Source: Streptomyces griseocarneus
GTDB taxonomy: Bacteria; Actinomycetota; Actinomycetes; Streptomycetales; Streptomycetaceae
NCBI RefSeq assembly: GCF_014655595.1
Contig: NZ_BNBL01000008.1
Coordinates: forward strand, 62,001 to 126,000
DNA: 64,000 bases
Direction: 5' to 3'
Under the pieces are notes generated by a model. It worked only from the letters and a program-made list of their open reading frames with translations. It made no database searches and was not told the DNA's origin. Numbering within the stretch: position 1 is the first letter of the stretch; each line of letters opens with the position of its first letter. A program made the translations under genes and the position numbers. Of this stretch, positions 17,115-25,807 are shown piece by piece.

Positions 17115-18080
17115 ATGACCGACCAGCAGCCGAACCCGTACGGCGGTGGCATACCGCCGCAGCAGCCTCCTCAGCAGCCGCCGCTGCCGCCTCAGCAGCC
17201 CCAGGGGCAGCCCCAGCCCAACCCGTACGCCCAGCCGGGGCAGTACGCCCAGCCGAACCCGTACGCCCAGCAGCCGGGCATGCCGGGCGGACCGGGCATG
17301 CCCGGCCAGTACCCGCCGCAGATGCCCCCGCCGGTGCCCCCGCAGGGCGGCGGCAAGGGCAAGGCCATCGGCATCGCGGTCGGCGCCGTCATCCTCGTCG
17401 GCGCGATCGTGGGCGGCGGCATCGTCCTCCTGGGCGGCAAGGACGACAAGTCCGACGACGCCAAGCCCAAGGCGAGCGACACCCCGTCGGCGAGCGCGAG
17501 CAGCGCCGCCCCGTCCCCGACTCCGGTCGCCGGCAAGCGCTACAAGATCGCCACTCCGGACACCGTCCTCGGCGAGTACAAGTACGACGCCAGCGGCAGC
17601 AACGACGGCTTCGCCGGCAAGGACAAGAGCCAGCTCGCCATCGTCGGCATCAAGAACGCGCAGAGCATCGCCGGCGCGTGGAAGACCGACGGCGCAGCCC
17701 TCACCCGCAAGGCCCTGCGCCTGAGCGGCCTTTGGGGCGAGGTCGCCAACCCCGAGAGCACCGTGGACAGCATGTTCCTGAGCGTCTCGCTGGCCTCCAA
17801 GGACGACAGCAAGACCAAGCTCGAGGGCAAGCCGGAGGCCGTCACCCCCGCGGGGCTCGACGACGGCGCCGTGATGAAGTGCCAGAGGACGGAGATCAAG
17901 GACGCCACGGCGCCCAAGCCCATCAAGATGCCGCTGTGCATCTGGGCCGACCACAGCACGGTCGGCAGCGTCTTCGTGGTCGACGCGGCGAAGGTCCTCA
18001 ACGAGGAGGACATCCCCCTCGACACCGCGGCCGACCTCACGGCGAAGCTGCGCCGCGAGACGCGCGTCGAAATCCCGTAA
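17115..18080 (+). CDS. Pro/Gln-rich single-pass membrane protein, paralogue 2
   Basis: 321 aa. The cytoplasmic segment (1-78) is rich in PQQP and NPYAQP repeats. GGGKGK precedes the membrane helix (about 85-107). A Ser/Ala/Pro linker (SASASSAAPSP) follows, then the external domain starting KRYKIATPDTVLGEYKYD. Two cysteines are conserved in MKCQ and PLCIWADHST. The end, LTAKLRRETRVEIP, copies paralogue 1, making these two the most recent pair of that subtype. The ATG at 17115 is chosen because AAGG lies upstream and the N-terminal pattern matches the other copies. A GCAACGG/CCGTTGC inverted repeat (18093-18125) follows the stop. Confidence 0.85.
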   Translation: MTDQQPNPYGGGIPPQQPPQQPPLPPQQPQGQPQPNPYAQPGQYAQPNPYAQQPGMPGGPGMPGQYPPQMPPPVPPQGGGKGKAIGIAVGAVILVGAIVGGGIVLLGGKDDKSDDAKPKASDTPSASASSAAPSPTPVAGKRYKIATPDTVLGEYKYDASGSNDGFAGKDKSQLAIVGIKNAQSIAGAWKTDGAALTRKALRLSGLWGEVANPESTVDSMFLSVSLASKDDSKTKLEGKPEAVTPAGLDDGAVMKCQRTEIKDATAPKPIKMPLCIWADHSTVGSVFVVDAAKVLNEEDIPLDTAADLTAKLRRETRVEIP

Positions 18081-18143
18081 CGGTCGGCCCCGGCAACGGA
18101 GACGGGACTGTTCCGAAACCGTTGCGTCCCCGAGGTAAGGCTG

Positions 18144-18165
18144 GGATAAGCCATCCGCAAGGATG
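18144..18165 (+). promoter_or_regulatory. Conserved upstream element, copy 3
   Basis: Begins GGATAAGCCATC and ends CAAGGATG, 64 bp before paralogue 3. See copies at 16066 and 17039. Paralogue 4 lacks a copy, as expected if it is co-transcribed with paralogue 3. Confidence 0.45.
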
Positions 18166-18229
18166 TTGACCATCTGTCGCGTGAGCACCCCCACCGCTGT
18201 CGCGCACGCCCCCACCGAAGAGAGACACG

Positions 18230-19195
18230 ATGACCTACCCCCAGCAGCCGGGCCCCTACGGCCAGCCTCCCCAGCAGCCGGCCCCGTACGGCCAGCCCGG
18301 TGCCCCCGGTTACGGCTACCCGCAGCAGCCCCCGGCGCCGGCGGCGCCGTACGGCGCCCCGCCGCAGCAGCCGCACCCGGGCGGCTGGGGCCAGCCGCAA
18401 CAGCCGGGCATGCCGGGCCCGTACGGCCAGCAGCCGGGCATGCCGGGCGTTCCGGGCCAGTACCCGCCGCCGATGCCGCCCCAGGGCGGCGGCAAGGGCA
18501 AGACGATCGGCATCGTGGTGGGCGCCCTCGTGGTGGTGGGCGCCATCGTGGGCGGCGTCGTCTTCTTCACGGGCGCCGGGGGCGGTGACGGTGAGGTGAA
18601 GCCGTACACGATGGTGATGCCGGAGAAGTTGCTCGACGGGAAGTACACCAAGAGCACGACGCCGGGCGCCTCGGCCGGCAAGGACACCGAGGACATCACC
18701 GACGACAAGTCCGCCAAGGAGATGGGCATCTCCAACGGCACGGGCGTCAAGGGCAACTACACCAACGACCAGAAGCAGACGCTTTATGTCGCGGGCGCGT
18801 ACGGCGAGCTCTCCGACCCCCAGAAGACGGTCGACGCCATGATCGCCAAGATGGACGAGGGCGCGAAGAAGAGCCAGTCCCAGTTCAAGGCGCAGGTCGA
18901 GACGGTCACTCCCTGGACCACGTTCACTCCGAGCGGCTTCGACGGCACGGTCGTGAAGTGCGAGACCAAGAAGTCCACGGTCTCCATGGGCGCGATGACC
19001 AGCTCCGCCGACGTCAGCATCTGCATCTGGGGCGACTCGAGCGCGGTCGGCATGGTCCGGCACTCGATCTCGAAGGTCTCGGGCGGCCTGTCCGGAAGCA
19101 CGGGCCCCACGGGCGCCACCGGCAACGTCATGTCGGCCCAGGAACTCTCCGAGGCCACCGCCAAGGTCCGCAACGAGGTCCGCAAGGAGAAGTAG
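18230..19195 (+). CDS. Pro/Gly/Tyr-rich single-pass membrane protein, paralogue 3
   Basis: 321 aa. The N-terminal 85 residues carry PGPYGQ and QQPGMPG repeats. GGGKGK precedes the membrane helix (about 92-114). The external domain opens with the subtype signature VKPYTMVMPEKLLDGKYTK and later has YGELSDPQKTVDAMIAKM. The two conserved cysteines lie in VKCE and SICIWGDSSAVG. It ends with an amphipathic segment of the form ELSEATAKVRNEVRKEK. A GAGAG ribosome site precedes the ATG. It is closest to paralogue 4, from which it is separated by 28 bp; the two form an operon. Confidence 0.85.
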   Translation: MTYPQQPGPYGQPPQQPAPYGQPGAPGYGYPQQPPAPAAPYGAPPQQPHPGGWGQPQQPGMPGPYGQQPGMPGVPGQYPPPMPPQGGGKGKTIGIVVGALVVVGAIVGGVVFFTGAGGGDGEVKPYTMVMPEKLLDGKYTKSTTPGASAGKDTEDITDDKSAKEMGISNGTGVKGNYTNDQKQTLYVAGAYGELSDPQKTVDAMIAKMDEGAKKSQSQFKAQVETVTPWTTFTPSGFDGTVVKCETKKSTVSMGAMTSSADVSICIWGDSSAVGMVRHSISKVSGGLSGSTGPTGATGNVMSAQELSEATAKVRNEVRKEK

Positions 19196-19223
19196 GCCGG
19201 CGACGGCCCTACGGGGGATTCAC

Positions 19224-20096
19224 ATGAGCCACAACCAGCCGGGCCCGTACGGCCCGCCACCGCCGATACCGCCGCAGCAGCCGCAGCCGTACGGCCAGCC
19301 CGGCCAGCCCGGCCAGCCCGGAGCCTGGGGCCCGCCTCAGCAGCCGGGCCCGTACTACGGCCAGCAGCCGATGCCGCCCATGCAGCCCCAGGGCGGACAG
19401 GGCGGCGGCAAGGGCAAGGTGATCGGTCTCGCGGTCGGCGCCGTTGTCGTGGTCGGCGCGATCGTGGGCGGCGTCCTGTTCTTCACGGGCGGGAGCGAGA
19501 GCGACGGCAAGGTGAAGCCGTACACGATCGTGATGCCGGAGAAGCTGCTCGACGGGAAGTACACCAAGCAGTCCGTCGACGGCATGAAAGAGACCGAGGA
19601 CATCAGCAACGACGCCAAGGCCAAGGCGATGGGCATCGTCAACGGCATGGCCGTGAAGGGTGCTTACCGCAACGACGAGAAGCAGAAGCTCCGGGTGACC
19701 GGCCTCTACGGCGAGATCGCCGACCCCGCCAAGACGGCGGACGCGATGCTCGCGAAGATGGACGAGAACCAGAAGCGCAGCGCGGAGACGTTCAAGGCGA
19801 ATATCGAGACCGTCTCACCGACCGCCGCCTATCACCCGGGCGACTTCGACGGCACGGTCATGAAGTGCCTGACCCAGAAGGCCGACAGGACCGCCGGCCC
19901 CACGTCGACCCACACGGAGGTCAGCACCTGCGTCTGGGCCGACAGCAGCGCGGTCGGCGTCGTCGAGCACCAGGTCACCAAGACGTCCGGCGGCATCGCC
20001 GGAACCGTCACCTCCGCCTCCGGCAACGTCATGTCGGCCAAGGACCTCGCCGAAGCCACGGCCGAGATCCGCAACGCGGTCCGCAAGGAAAAGTGA
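19224..20096 (+). CDS. Pro/Gly/Tyr-rich single-pass membrane protein, paralogue 4
   Basis: 290 aa, the shortest copy because the Pro-rich head is only about 58 residues. GGGKGK precedes the membrane helix (about 66-88). The external domain begins VKPYTIVMPEKLLDGKYTK, has LYGEIADPAKTADAMLAKM, and keeps the two cysteines (VMKCL and STCVWADSSAVG). The tail is DLAEATAEIRNAVRKEK, nearly that of paralogue 3. A strong terminator follows. Function unknown. Confidence 0.85.
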   Translation: MSHNQPGPYGPPPPIPPQQPQPYGQPGQPGQPGAWGPPQQPGPYYGQQPMPPMQPQGGQGGGKGKVIGLAVGAVVVVGAIVGGVLFFTGGSESDGKVKPYTIVMPEKLLDGKYTKQSVDGMKETEDISNDAKAKAMGIVNGMAVKGAYRNDEKQKLRVTGLYGEIADPAKTADAMLAKMDENQKRSAETFKANIETVSPTAAYHPGDFDGTVMKCLTQKADRTAGPTSTHTEVSTCVWADSSAVGVVEHQVTKTSGGIAGTVTSASGNVMSAKDLAEATAEIRNAVRKEK

Positions 20097-20102
20097 CAGG
20101 CG

Positions 20103-20143
20103 ACGGCCGCCGCGATGTCCGAGCCCGGCATCGCGGCGGCCGT
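20103..20143. terminator. Terminator after the paralogue array
   Basis: Perfect 15-bp stem ACGGCCGCCGCGATG (20103-20117) / CATCGCGGCGGCCGT (20129-20143), followed by TTGCTT on the plus strand. It also separates the convergent small gene ending at 20149. Confidence 0.85.
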
Positions 20144-20148
20144 TTGCT

Positions 20149-20385
20149 TCACCTGACAAGCGTTGCACGCCAGGGCCGGTGGATGATCTCACGGAAGGCC
20201 GTGTGGGACGGGTTGCGCCCTAAATGCCGGAAGGCCCAGTCGCGCGCGGTCTCGAATACCTCGTCGGCCCCGGACGACGCACCGCACGTGGTGCACCGCA
20301 TCGCGAAGTCGACGGCCGGCGCCTCTGGCGTCACGTCGGGCCCGATCGTCCAGTCGGCCCACCGGATCACGGTGTGAGCAGTCAA
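20149..20385 (-). CDS. Small Cys-containing protein, DUF7848-like
   Basis: About 78 aa with a CTTCGASSG motif (possible metal site) and the ending WRATLVR. The pattern VIRWADWT followed by a CxxC and a His-containing tail matches a small protein family common in streptomycetes (DUF7848 as I recall). The TTG at 20385 overlaps the upstream stop (TTGA) with GGGAGG eight bases away; a GTG at 20394 is the alternative. It is encoded behind a second small gene and opposite a GntR regulator. Function unknown. Confidence 0.6.
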   Translation of the reverse strand: MTAHTVIRWADWTIGPDVTPEAPAVDFAMRCTTCGASSGADEVFETARDWAFRHLGRNPSHTAFREIIHRPWRATLVR

Positions 20386-20756
20386 CTCCCCCACCTCCCG
20401 GCCGACTCCGCGTGGGTGACGGGTCGTACGTCTTCGGGCGCCGCCTCCCACTCCCGGCCGCCGCGCGGTGGTCGGAGTTGCAGCCGGGGGCCTTCGTGGC
20501 CCATGACCTGGCCGACCTTGTCGAGGCGCGCGTCGATGACCAACGCGCCCGTCTCCGGGACGGGTTGACGCTCGGGCACAGGGCAGCGGCATACGACCGG
20601 TTCGGCGTGATGGCGCCGGATGTCGATGCCGTGGGGGGTGACCAGGGCGAAGACGGCCTGCGGTTCCGACGGAGTCTCGGCAGCCGCCACCGTAATTCTG
20701 CGCGGTGAGAACGCCGCCCTTACTCGACGAACCAAGCGGGCGATAGAGTCCCTCAC
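20382..20756 (-). CDS. Small hypothetical protein of the GntR-linked module
   Basis: 124 aa, with a basic N-terminal helix (RLVRRVRAAFSPRR) and a C-terminal segment resembling a pattern found in many small streptomycete proteins: VGQVMGHEGPRLQLRP followed by GREWEAAPEDVRP. The GTG at 20756 is preceded by AAGGAG at 5 nt spacing. Its stop overlaps the next gene. It is transcribed divergently from the GntR gene. Role unknown. Confidence 0.65.
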   Translation of the reverse strand: MRDSIARLVRRVRAAFSPRRITVAAAETPSEPQAVFALVTPHGIDIRRHHAEPVVCRCPVPERQPVPETGALVIDARLDKVGQVMGHEGPRLQLRPPRGGREWEAAPEDVRPVTHAESAGRWGS

Positions 20757-20924
20757 GTCATCAGCTCCTTGTTAGCTGGTGGACACGCCCCCGGACCGGT
20801 CGCACGGTCGCGGGGGTCTTGTGATTGAGGCCACTGTAGGCGCCTTGAGGCCCCTGTCTATAGCTAGATACTCGTTCGGGCCTCTATGTTCGATTGGGTG
20901 CGAATACATACCCTCCCTGCCGTG
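20757..20924. promoter_or_regulatory. Divergent control region of the GntR module
   Basis: Carries CTATAGCTAGATAC (20858-20871), which centres on the palindrome TAGCTA, and a direct repeat of TTGAGGCC (20825 and 20845). AT-rich compared with its surroundings. A typical place for autoregulation by the adjacent GntR protein. Confidence 0.5.
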
Positions 20925-21161
20925 ATGGAGTACGACCCGACGCGCCCCAAGTGGATCCAGATCGCCGATGTCATCCGGCATCGCATCGCAACCGGCGAGT
21001 ACCCGCCGAACCACCTGATCTCCGAGGTCCGCATGGAGCAGGAGTTCGATGTCGCTCGCGTAACGGTCCGAAAGGTCACTGCGGCCCTCAGGAAGGAAGG
21101 CCTGATCGTCACGACGCCCGGCATGGGCTCGTTCGTGACCCCCCAGGCCCCCACCACCTGA
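20925..21161 (+). CDS. Short GntR-family winged-helix regulator
   Basis: About 78 aa consisting only of the GntR DNA-binding domain: MEYDPTRPKWIQIADVIRH leads into the HTH, and EFDVARVTVRKVTAALRKEG is the recognition region. It lacks any effector domain, as in the small stand-alone GntR proteins of streptomycetes. The ATG at 20925 is chosen from family alignment; an upstream in-frame ATG at 20886 exists and neither has a clear ribosome site, so a leaderless transcript is possible. Only two bases separate it from the next gene. Confidence 0.8.
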   Translation: MEYDPTRPKWIQIADVIRHRIATGEYPPNHLISEVRMEQEFDVARVTVRKVTAALRKEGLIVTTPGMGSFVTPQAPTT

Positions 21162-21163
21162 CC

Positions 21164-21724
21164 ATGACGCCCTACTCCCTGGCGTTCTACATGGACGTCA
21201 TCACCTCAGGAACAGTCCTCGGCGCGAAGCCGACGGACACCCCCGACCAGGTGGCGAAGCTCCTGGGGCCGGACTTCGCCGAGAACTCCTTCGACGTCCA
21301 CAACATGTGGCGTGACTACGGTTTGACGGAGTTCTTCTGGAGCCGCGAGTCCGCCGAGCACCCGTGGGCGGGCCACCACTTCACGCTGCAGGTGCACCGG
21401 CTCGCATACGGGCGGAGCGATGCCGTCGAGAAGACGCTCCGGGCCCGGTACGGCCGGTTCGAGCGGCGGCTGCGGTTCGAGAAGCTGCAGCGTCTGCTGG
21501 CGAAGCGCGGCACACCGCTCGTCGAGGTCCCTTCGGACCAGTCGCCGCACTACCGCTGGTTCTGGCAGCCCGAGTCACAGGTAGCCGTCAGCGTCATCGG
21601 CGAGCGCGACGAGTACCTCACCCCGGGCAACCTCCGGATCGGTGACGTCAACAGCATCACGGCCCCGATGACTGTCGAAGAGGTGGAGTGGCGCAAGCTG
21701 CGCCTGCGGCAGCAGCACGGCTAG
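21164..21724 (+). CDS. Conserved-looking hypothetical protein (GntR operon)
   Basis: 186 aa, soluble, no signal peptide. It begins MTPYSLAFYMDVITSG and contains a Trp/Phe-rich region around YGLTEFFWSRES plus a basic helix of Arg/Leu (residues 90-115). I do not recognise the fold. Coupled to the GntR gene by a 2-nt gap. Its TAG lies within CTAG, which also supplies the stop of the convergent gene. Confidence 0.65.
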   Translation: MTPYSLAFYMDVITSGTVLGAKPTDTPDQVAKLLGPDFAENSFDVHNMWRDYGLTEFFWSRESAEHPWAGHHFTLQVHRLAYGRSDAVEKTLRARYGRFERRLRFEKLQRLLAKRGTPLVEVPSDQSPHYRWFWQPESQVAVSVIGERDEYLTPGNLRIGDVNSITAPMTVEEVEWRKLRLRQQHG

Positions 21725-22254
21725 CGCTCGGGGGCTCGCCAGCGGGGGGCCTCGTCGTCGGGGGCGTCGGGGCTGGGGAAGTGGAAGGGCACGTCGAAGC
21801 GTTCGGCCAGGGCCTTGCCGGTGGCCGCGGCCTCCTTGGCCTGGGGCCACATTCCGTCCGTGTCCGGGCCGCGGCGGATCAGTGCCAGCTCCACCTCGTT
21901 CCGCGGGTCGTCGAAGAGGGCGACCAGGACCACGAACCAGCCGCTCGTGTCGCCGTCCCAGATCGCCTCCACCGCCACCGGGCGGCCGGGAAGCCCGGCA
22001 ACGCGGGCGACCAGCGTCTCCACGTCCCGTGGCGGTTCCGGCGTGCGGACGATCCGGTCGGCCAGGGCCTCGTACCGGGCCGCCACCACGGCCTCGCAGT
22101 CGTACAGGCCGGGGCGCGGCGCCCGGGAATCGCCCCACAGCGTCTTCACCCCTTCCCACGTCTCGCGCACCGCCAGGATCCGGCTGTCCCGCAGCACGAG
22201 ACCGTCCACCCGCTCACGCGTCGGCTCCGGAAGGGAGTACCACCACATCTCCAT
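21721..22254 (-). CDS. Hypothetical protein
   Basis: 177 aa, soluble, acidic. It starts MEMWWYSLPEPTRERVDGLV and contains an FVVLVALFDDPRNEVELALI strand pair and a Pro/Asp-rich tail. No family recognised. The ATG at 22254 is the first with a plausible protein; the longer open frame upstream is antisense noise. Convergent with the GntR-linked gene, sharing the CTAG stop palindrome. Confidence 0.55.
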   Translation of the reverse strand: MEMWWYSLPEPTRERVDGLVLRDSRILAVRETWEGVKTLWGDSRAPRPGLYDCEAVVAARYEALADRIVRTPEPPRDVETLVARVAGLPGRPVAVEAIWDGDTSGWFVVLVALFDDPRNEVELALIRRGPDTDGMWPQAKEAAATGKALAERFDVPFHFPSPDAPDDEAPRWRAPER

Positions 22255-22349
22255 GCCGGCATTACATCCGACCCGCCCGTTCCCCCATGCGGCGGACCGG
22301 CTCCGGCGCATGCCGTCCGGGCGGCGGTTGGGCGGCAGGCGGCACGCCG

Positions 22350-23063
22350 CTAGCTCGCGGCCCCGCTCACGGTGGCGCTCTCGAGCACCTCGTCGACCGT
22401 CCGGTTCGCGCTCGGGCCGGCCGGCTGGGTGAGGCCGAGGAGGAAGGCAGAGTGGGTGGCGTCCACCGCGATGAGGGTCATGCGGAGGTGGGCCTCGCCG
22501 CCCTTGCCGTCGTTCACCTTCATCACCACCGTGTGCGCGGGGCGGCCGCTGACCGCCGTCGGGCGGGACTCCTCCCGTGTCGAGCTGCCGTCCGGATAGA
22601 AGAACTCGGCGTTCGAGCGGGCCGCCCGCTCTGCCTGCCGCTGCAGGTCGGCCTCGGGGATGGCCCCGGCCCGGCCGGCGAGGACGACGCTCCCGCCCTG
22701 GCTCCCGCTCCCGCCCGTGCCCGCACCCTCGCTGGGCTTCCCGGTGATCGACGAGGTGAAGGCGCTGATGAGCTTCTTCTTCTCCTCGTGCTTCCAGCCC
22801 TCGGGTATCGCGTAGGAGATCCCGGCCGCCTCGTCCGTCACCCGCGGCCGGCCGGCCAGCGGACCGTCGTCGCCGCGCGTCAGCCACCAGGCCGCGCCGC
22901 CCCCGGCCGCCAGCACGAGCACGATCACCGCGACGACCCCGGCCACCACGGCCCCGCGCGTCCGCTGCCGGGCCACCGGAAGCGGGAGCGCGGGCGGGAA
23001 GGGAGGTGGGTAGCCCGGGTGCGGCGGGTACGGCGGCGGACAGGCGGGAGGGGGCGTGGTCAT
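22350..23063 (-). CDS. Pro-rich membrane-anchored protein with PsbP/Mog1-like external domain
   Basis: 237 aa. A Pro-rich cytoplasmic head of 28 residues, one membrane helix (about 36-58), then an external domain starting GISYAIPEGWKHEEKK. The opening of the form GxxxxxPxGW is typical of DUF1795/Mog1-PsbP-like extracytoplasmic domains, also seen at the C-terminus of the kinase at 37971. No cysteine. Architecture recalls the four paralogues at 16122-20096, but the external domain is unrelated. Function unknown. Confidence 0.7.
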   Translation of the reverse strand: MTTPPPACPPPYPPHPGYPPPFPPALPLPVARQRTRGAVVAGVVAVIVLVLAAGGGAAWWLTRGDDGPLAGRPRVTDEAAGISYAIPEGWKHEEKKKLISAFTSSITGKPSEGAGTGGSGSQGGSVVLAGRAGAIPEADLQRQAERAARSNAEFFYPDGSSTREESRPTAVSGRPAHTVVMKVNDGKGGEAHLRMTLIAVDATHSAFLLGLTQPAGPSANRTVDEVLESATVSGAAS

Positions 23064-23190
23064 GCCCCCAGCATGCCGCCCCCGCCGAGCCCCGCCCTGA
23101 GCGCTCCTACTCAGATCGCTACTCAGGCCTCCCGCATCCCGGCGAAAAATCCAGGATCACTCGCCGACATGCCAGCTACGATCACCGGCC

Positions 23191-24111
23191 ATGCCTGCCA
23201 ATACCCTTTCTCCCGCCCACATAATCGGCCGCGCCCTCGACCGCATCGCCGCCGGATACGTCTTCCCCGAACGGGTCGACGCCATGGACAGCGCGCTCCG
23301 GGCCCGCCTCGCCGACGGGGCGTACGACGAGCTCGCCGGCCCCGCCCTCTGCGAGGCCGTCACCGCCGATCTCCAACAGGCCTGTCCCGACCGGCATTTG
23401 CGGTTGCTGTGGCAGGACGAGCCGCAGTCCATGGAGCCGGCCGACGAGGACGACGGGAAAGCGGCGTTCCTGGCGCTCATGCGGCGCGAGAACCAGGGCG
23501 TGCAGCGCTTCGAGTTCCTGAACGACGGGATCGAGGGCGGGGTCGGCTACCTCGACGTCCGGCGCGTCGCCTACCCCAGCGAAGGGGCCCGTACGATCGG
23601 CGCCGCCATGGAGCTGGTGGCGAGCACCCGCGCGCTCGTCCTCGACCTGCGCGAGTGCCGCGGTGGCGCACCCGAAGGGGCCGCCATCTGGTGCAGCTAC
23701 TTCTTCCCCGACGACTCGACGCACCTCAACGACATCTACGAGCGCGCCACCGACACCACCCGCCAGTACTGGACCGCCTCCCACCTGCCCGCGCCGCGCT
23801 ACCTCGACCGGCCCGTGTACGTCCTCACCAGCGCCACCACCTTCTCCGCCGGCGAGGACATCTCCTACACCCTCCAGGCGCACGGCCGCGCCACGCTCGT
23901 CGGCGAGACGACCCGCGGCGGCGCCCACCCCACCGCCCGTTACCCCGTCACCGAGCACATCACCGTCACCGTGCCCTCCGCCCGCACCATCAGCACCGTC
24001 ACCGGGACCAACTGGGAGGGCGTCGGCGTCGTCCCGGACATCCCGACGGCGGCGGGCGACGCACTCGAGGCCGCCCTGCGGCACATCGGGGAGCACCGCC
24101 CGAACGGGTGA
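23191..24111 (+). CDS. S41-family (IRBP/C-terminal-processing-like) peptidase
   Basis: 306 aa without a recognisable signal peptide. The N-terminal helical domain (residues 1-95) resembles that of retinoid-binding/tail-specific proteases. The catalytic core has GYLDVRR, ALVLDLRECRGG and the nucleophile segment LTSATTFSAGEDI, followed by GETTRGGAHPT. The Ser of TFSAGE is the predicted nucleophile. No PDZ domain is visible, as in IRBP-like members. Likely a cytoplasmic or non-classically exported hydrolase. Confidence 0.82.
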   Translation: MPANTLSPAHIIGRALDRIAAGYVFPERVDAMDSALRARLADGAYDELAGPALCEAVTADLQQACPDRHLRLLWQDEPQSMEPADEDDGKAAFLALMRRENQGVQRFEFLNDGIEGGVGYLDVRRVAYPSEGARTIGAAMELVASTRALVLDLRECRGGAPEGAAIWCSYFFPDDSTHLNDIYERATDTTRQYWTASHLPAPRYLDRPVYVLTSATTFSAGEDISYTLQAHGRATLVGETTRGGAHPTARYPVTEHITVTVPSARTISTVTGTNWEGVGVVPDIPTAAGDALEAALRHIGEHRPNG

Positions 24112-24138
24112 ACGCCACCCGCAGTCCGTGAGCGCATC

Positions 24139-24231
24139 ATGACCTGCGCCTACATGGACACCCTGGGGTATTGGCTGGAGGCGGCTGTCACCGTGTCCAC
24201 TGCCGAAGAGATCTTCGTCCACGGCGGCTGA
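24139..24231 (+). CDS. Possible 30-codon small ORF
   Basis: ATG frame encoding a peptide that begins MTCAYMDTLGYWLEAAVTVS and ends FVHGG, just before a strong hairpin. Its composition (Tyr, Trp, Glu, Ile) is less GC-driven than chance frames here. The ribosome site is weak. Could be a genuine short peptide or noise. Confidence 0.25.
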   Translation: MTCAYMDTLGYWLEAAVTVSTAEEIFVHGG

Positions 24232-24250
24232 GTCCTCACGACAAACCGCT

Positions 24251-24286
24251 GAGGGGGCGCCCCGCCATCCGGCCGGGCGCCCCCTC
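24251..24286. terminator. Bidirectional terminator upstream of the clpX end
   Basis: Perfect 12-bp stem GAGGGGGCGCCC (24251-24262) / GGGCGCCCCCTC (24275-24286). Serves the minus-strand clpX transcript (stop at 24308) and plus-strand transcription from the S41 gene. Confidence 0.8.
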
Positions 24287-24307
24287 CTCCGTGAGTACTG
24301 GCGAGCG

Positions 24308-25594
<1,287 letters not shown>

Positions 25595-25807
25595 GAGGTG
25601 CTTCCCCTTCGCCTGGGATCCGCCTTGCTCTGCGAACCCGGGTGCTTGCCTATCGACGGTACCTTGCCGGGCCCCCCGTGCGGGCCCCCCTTGCCCCTAC
25701 TCGGCCAAGGGAGGGCCCGTCATCGGCGGCACGGTGGCCGAGACCGGACCGACCGGTGGATGAACCGGCCGGCGCGGTGCCGGGCCTTGCGGACCGATCG
25801 GATCCGA

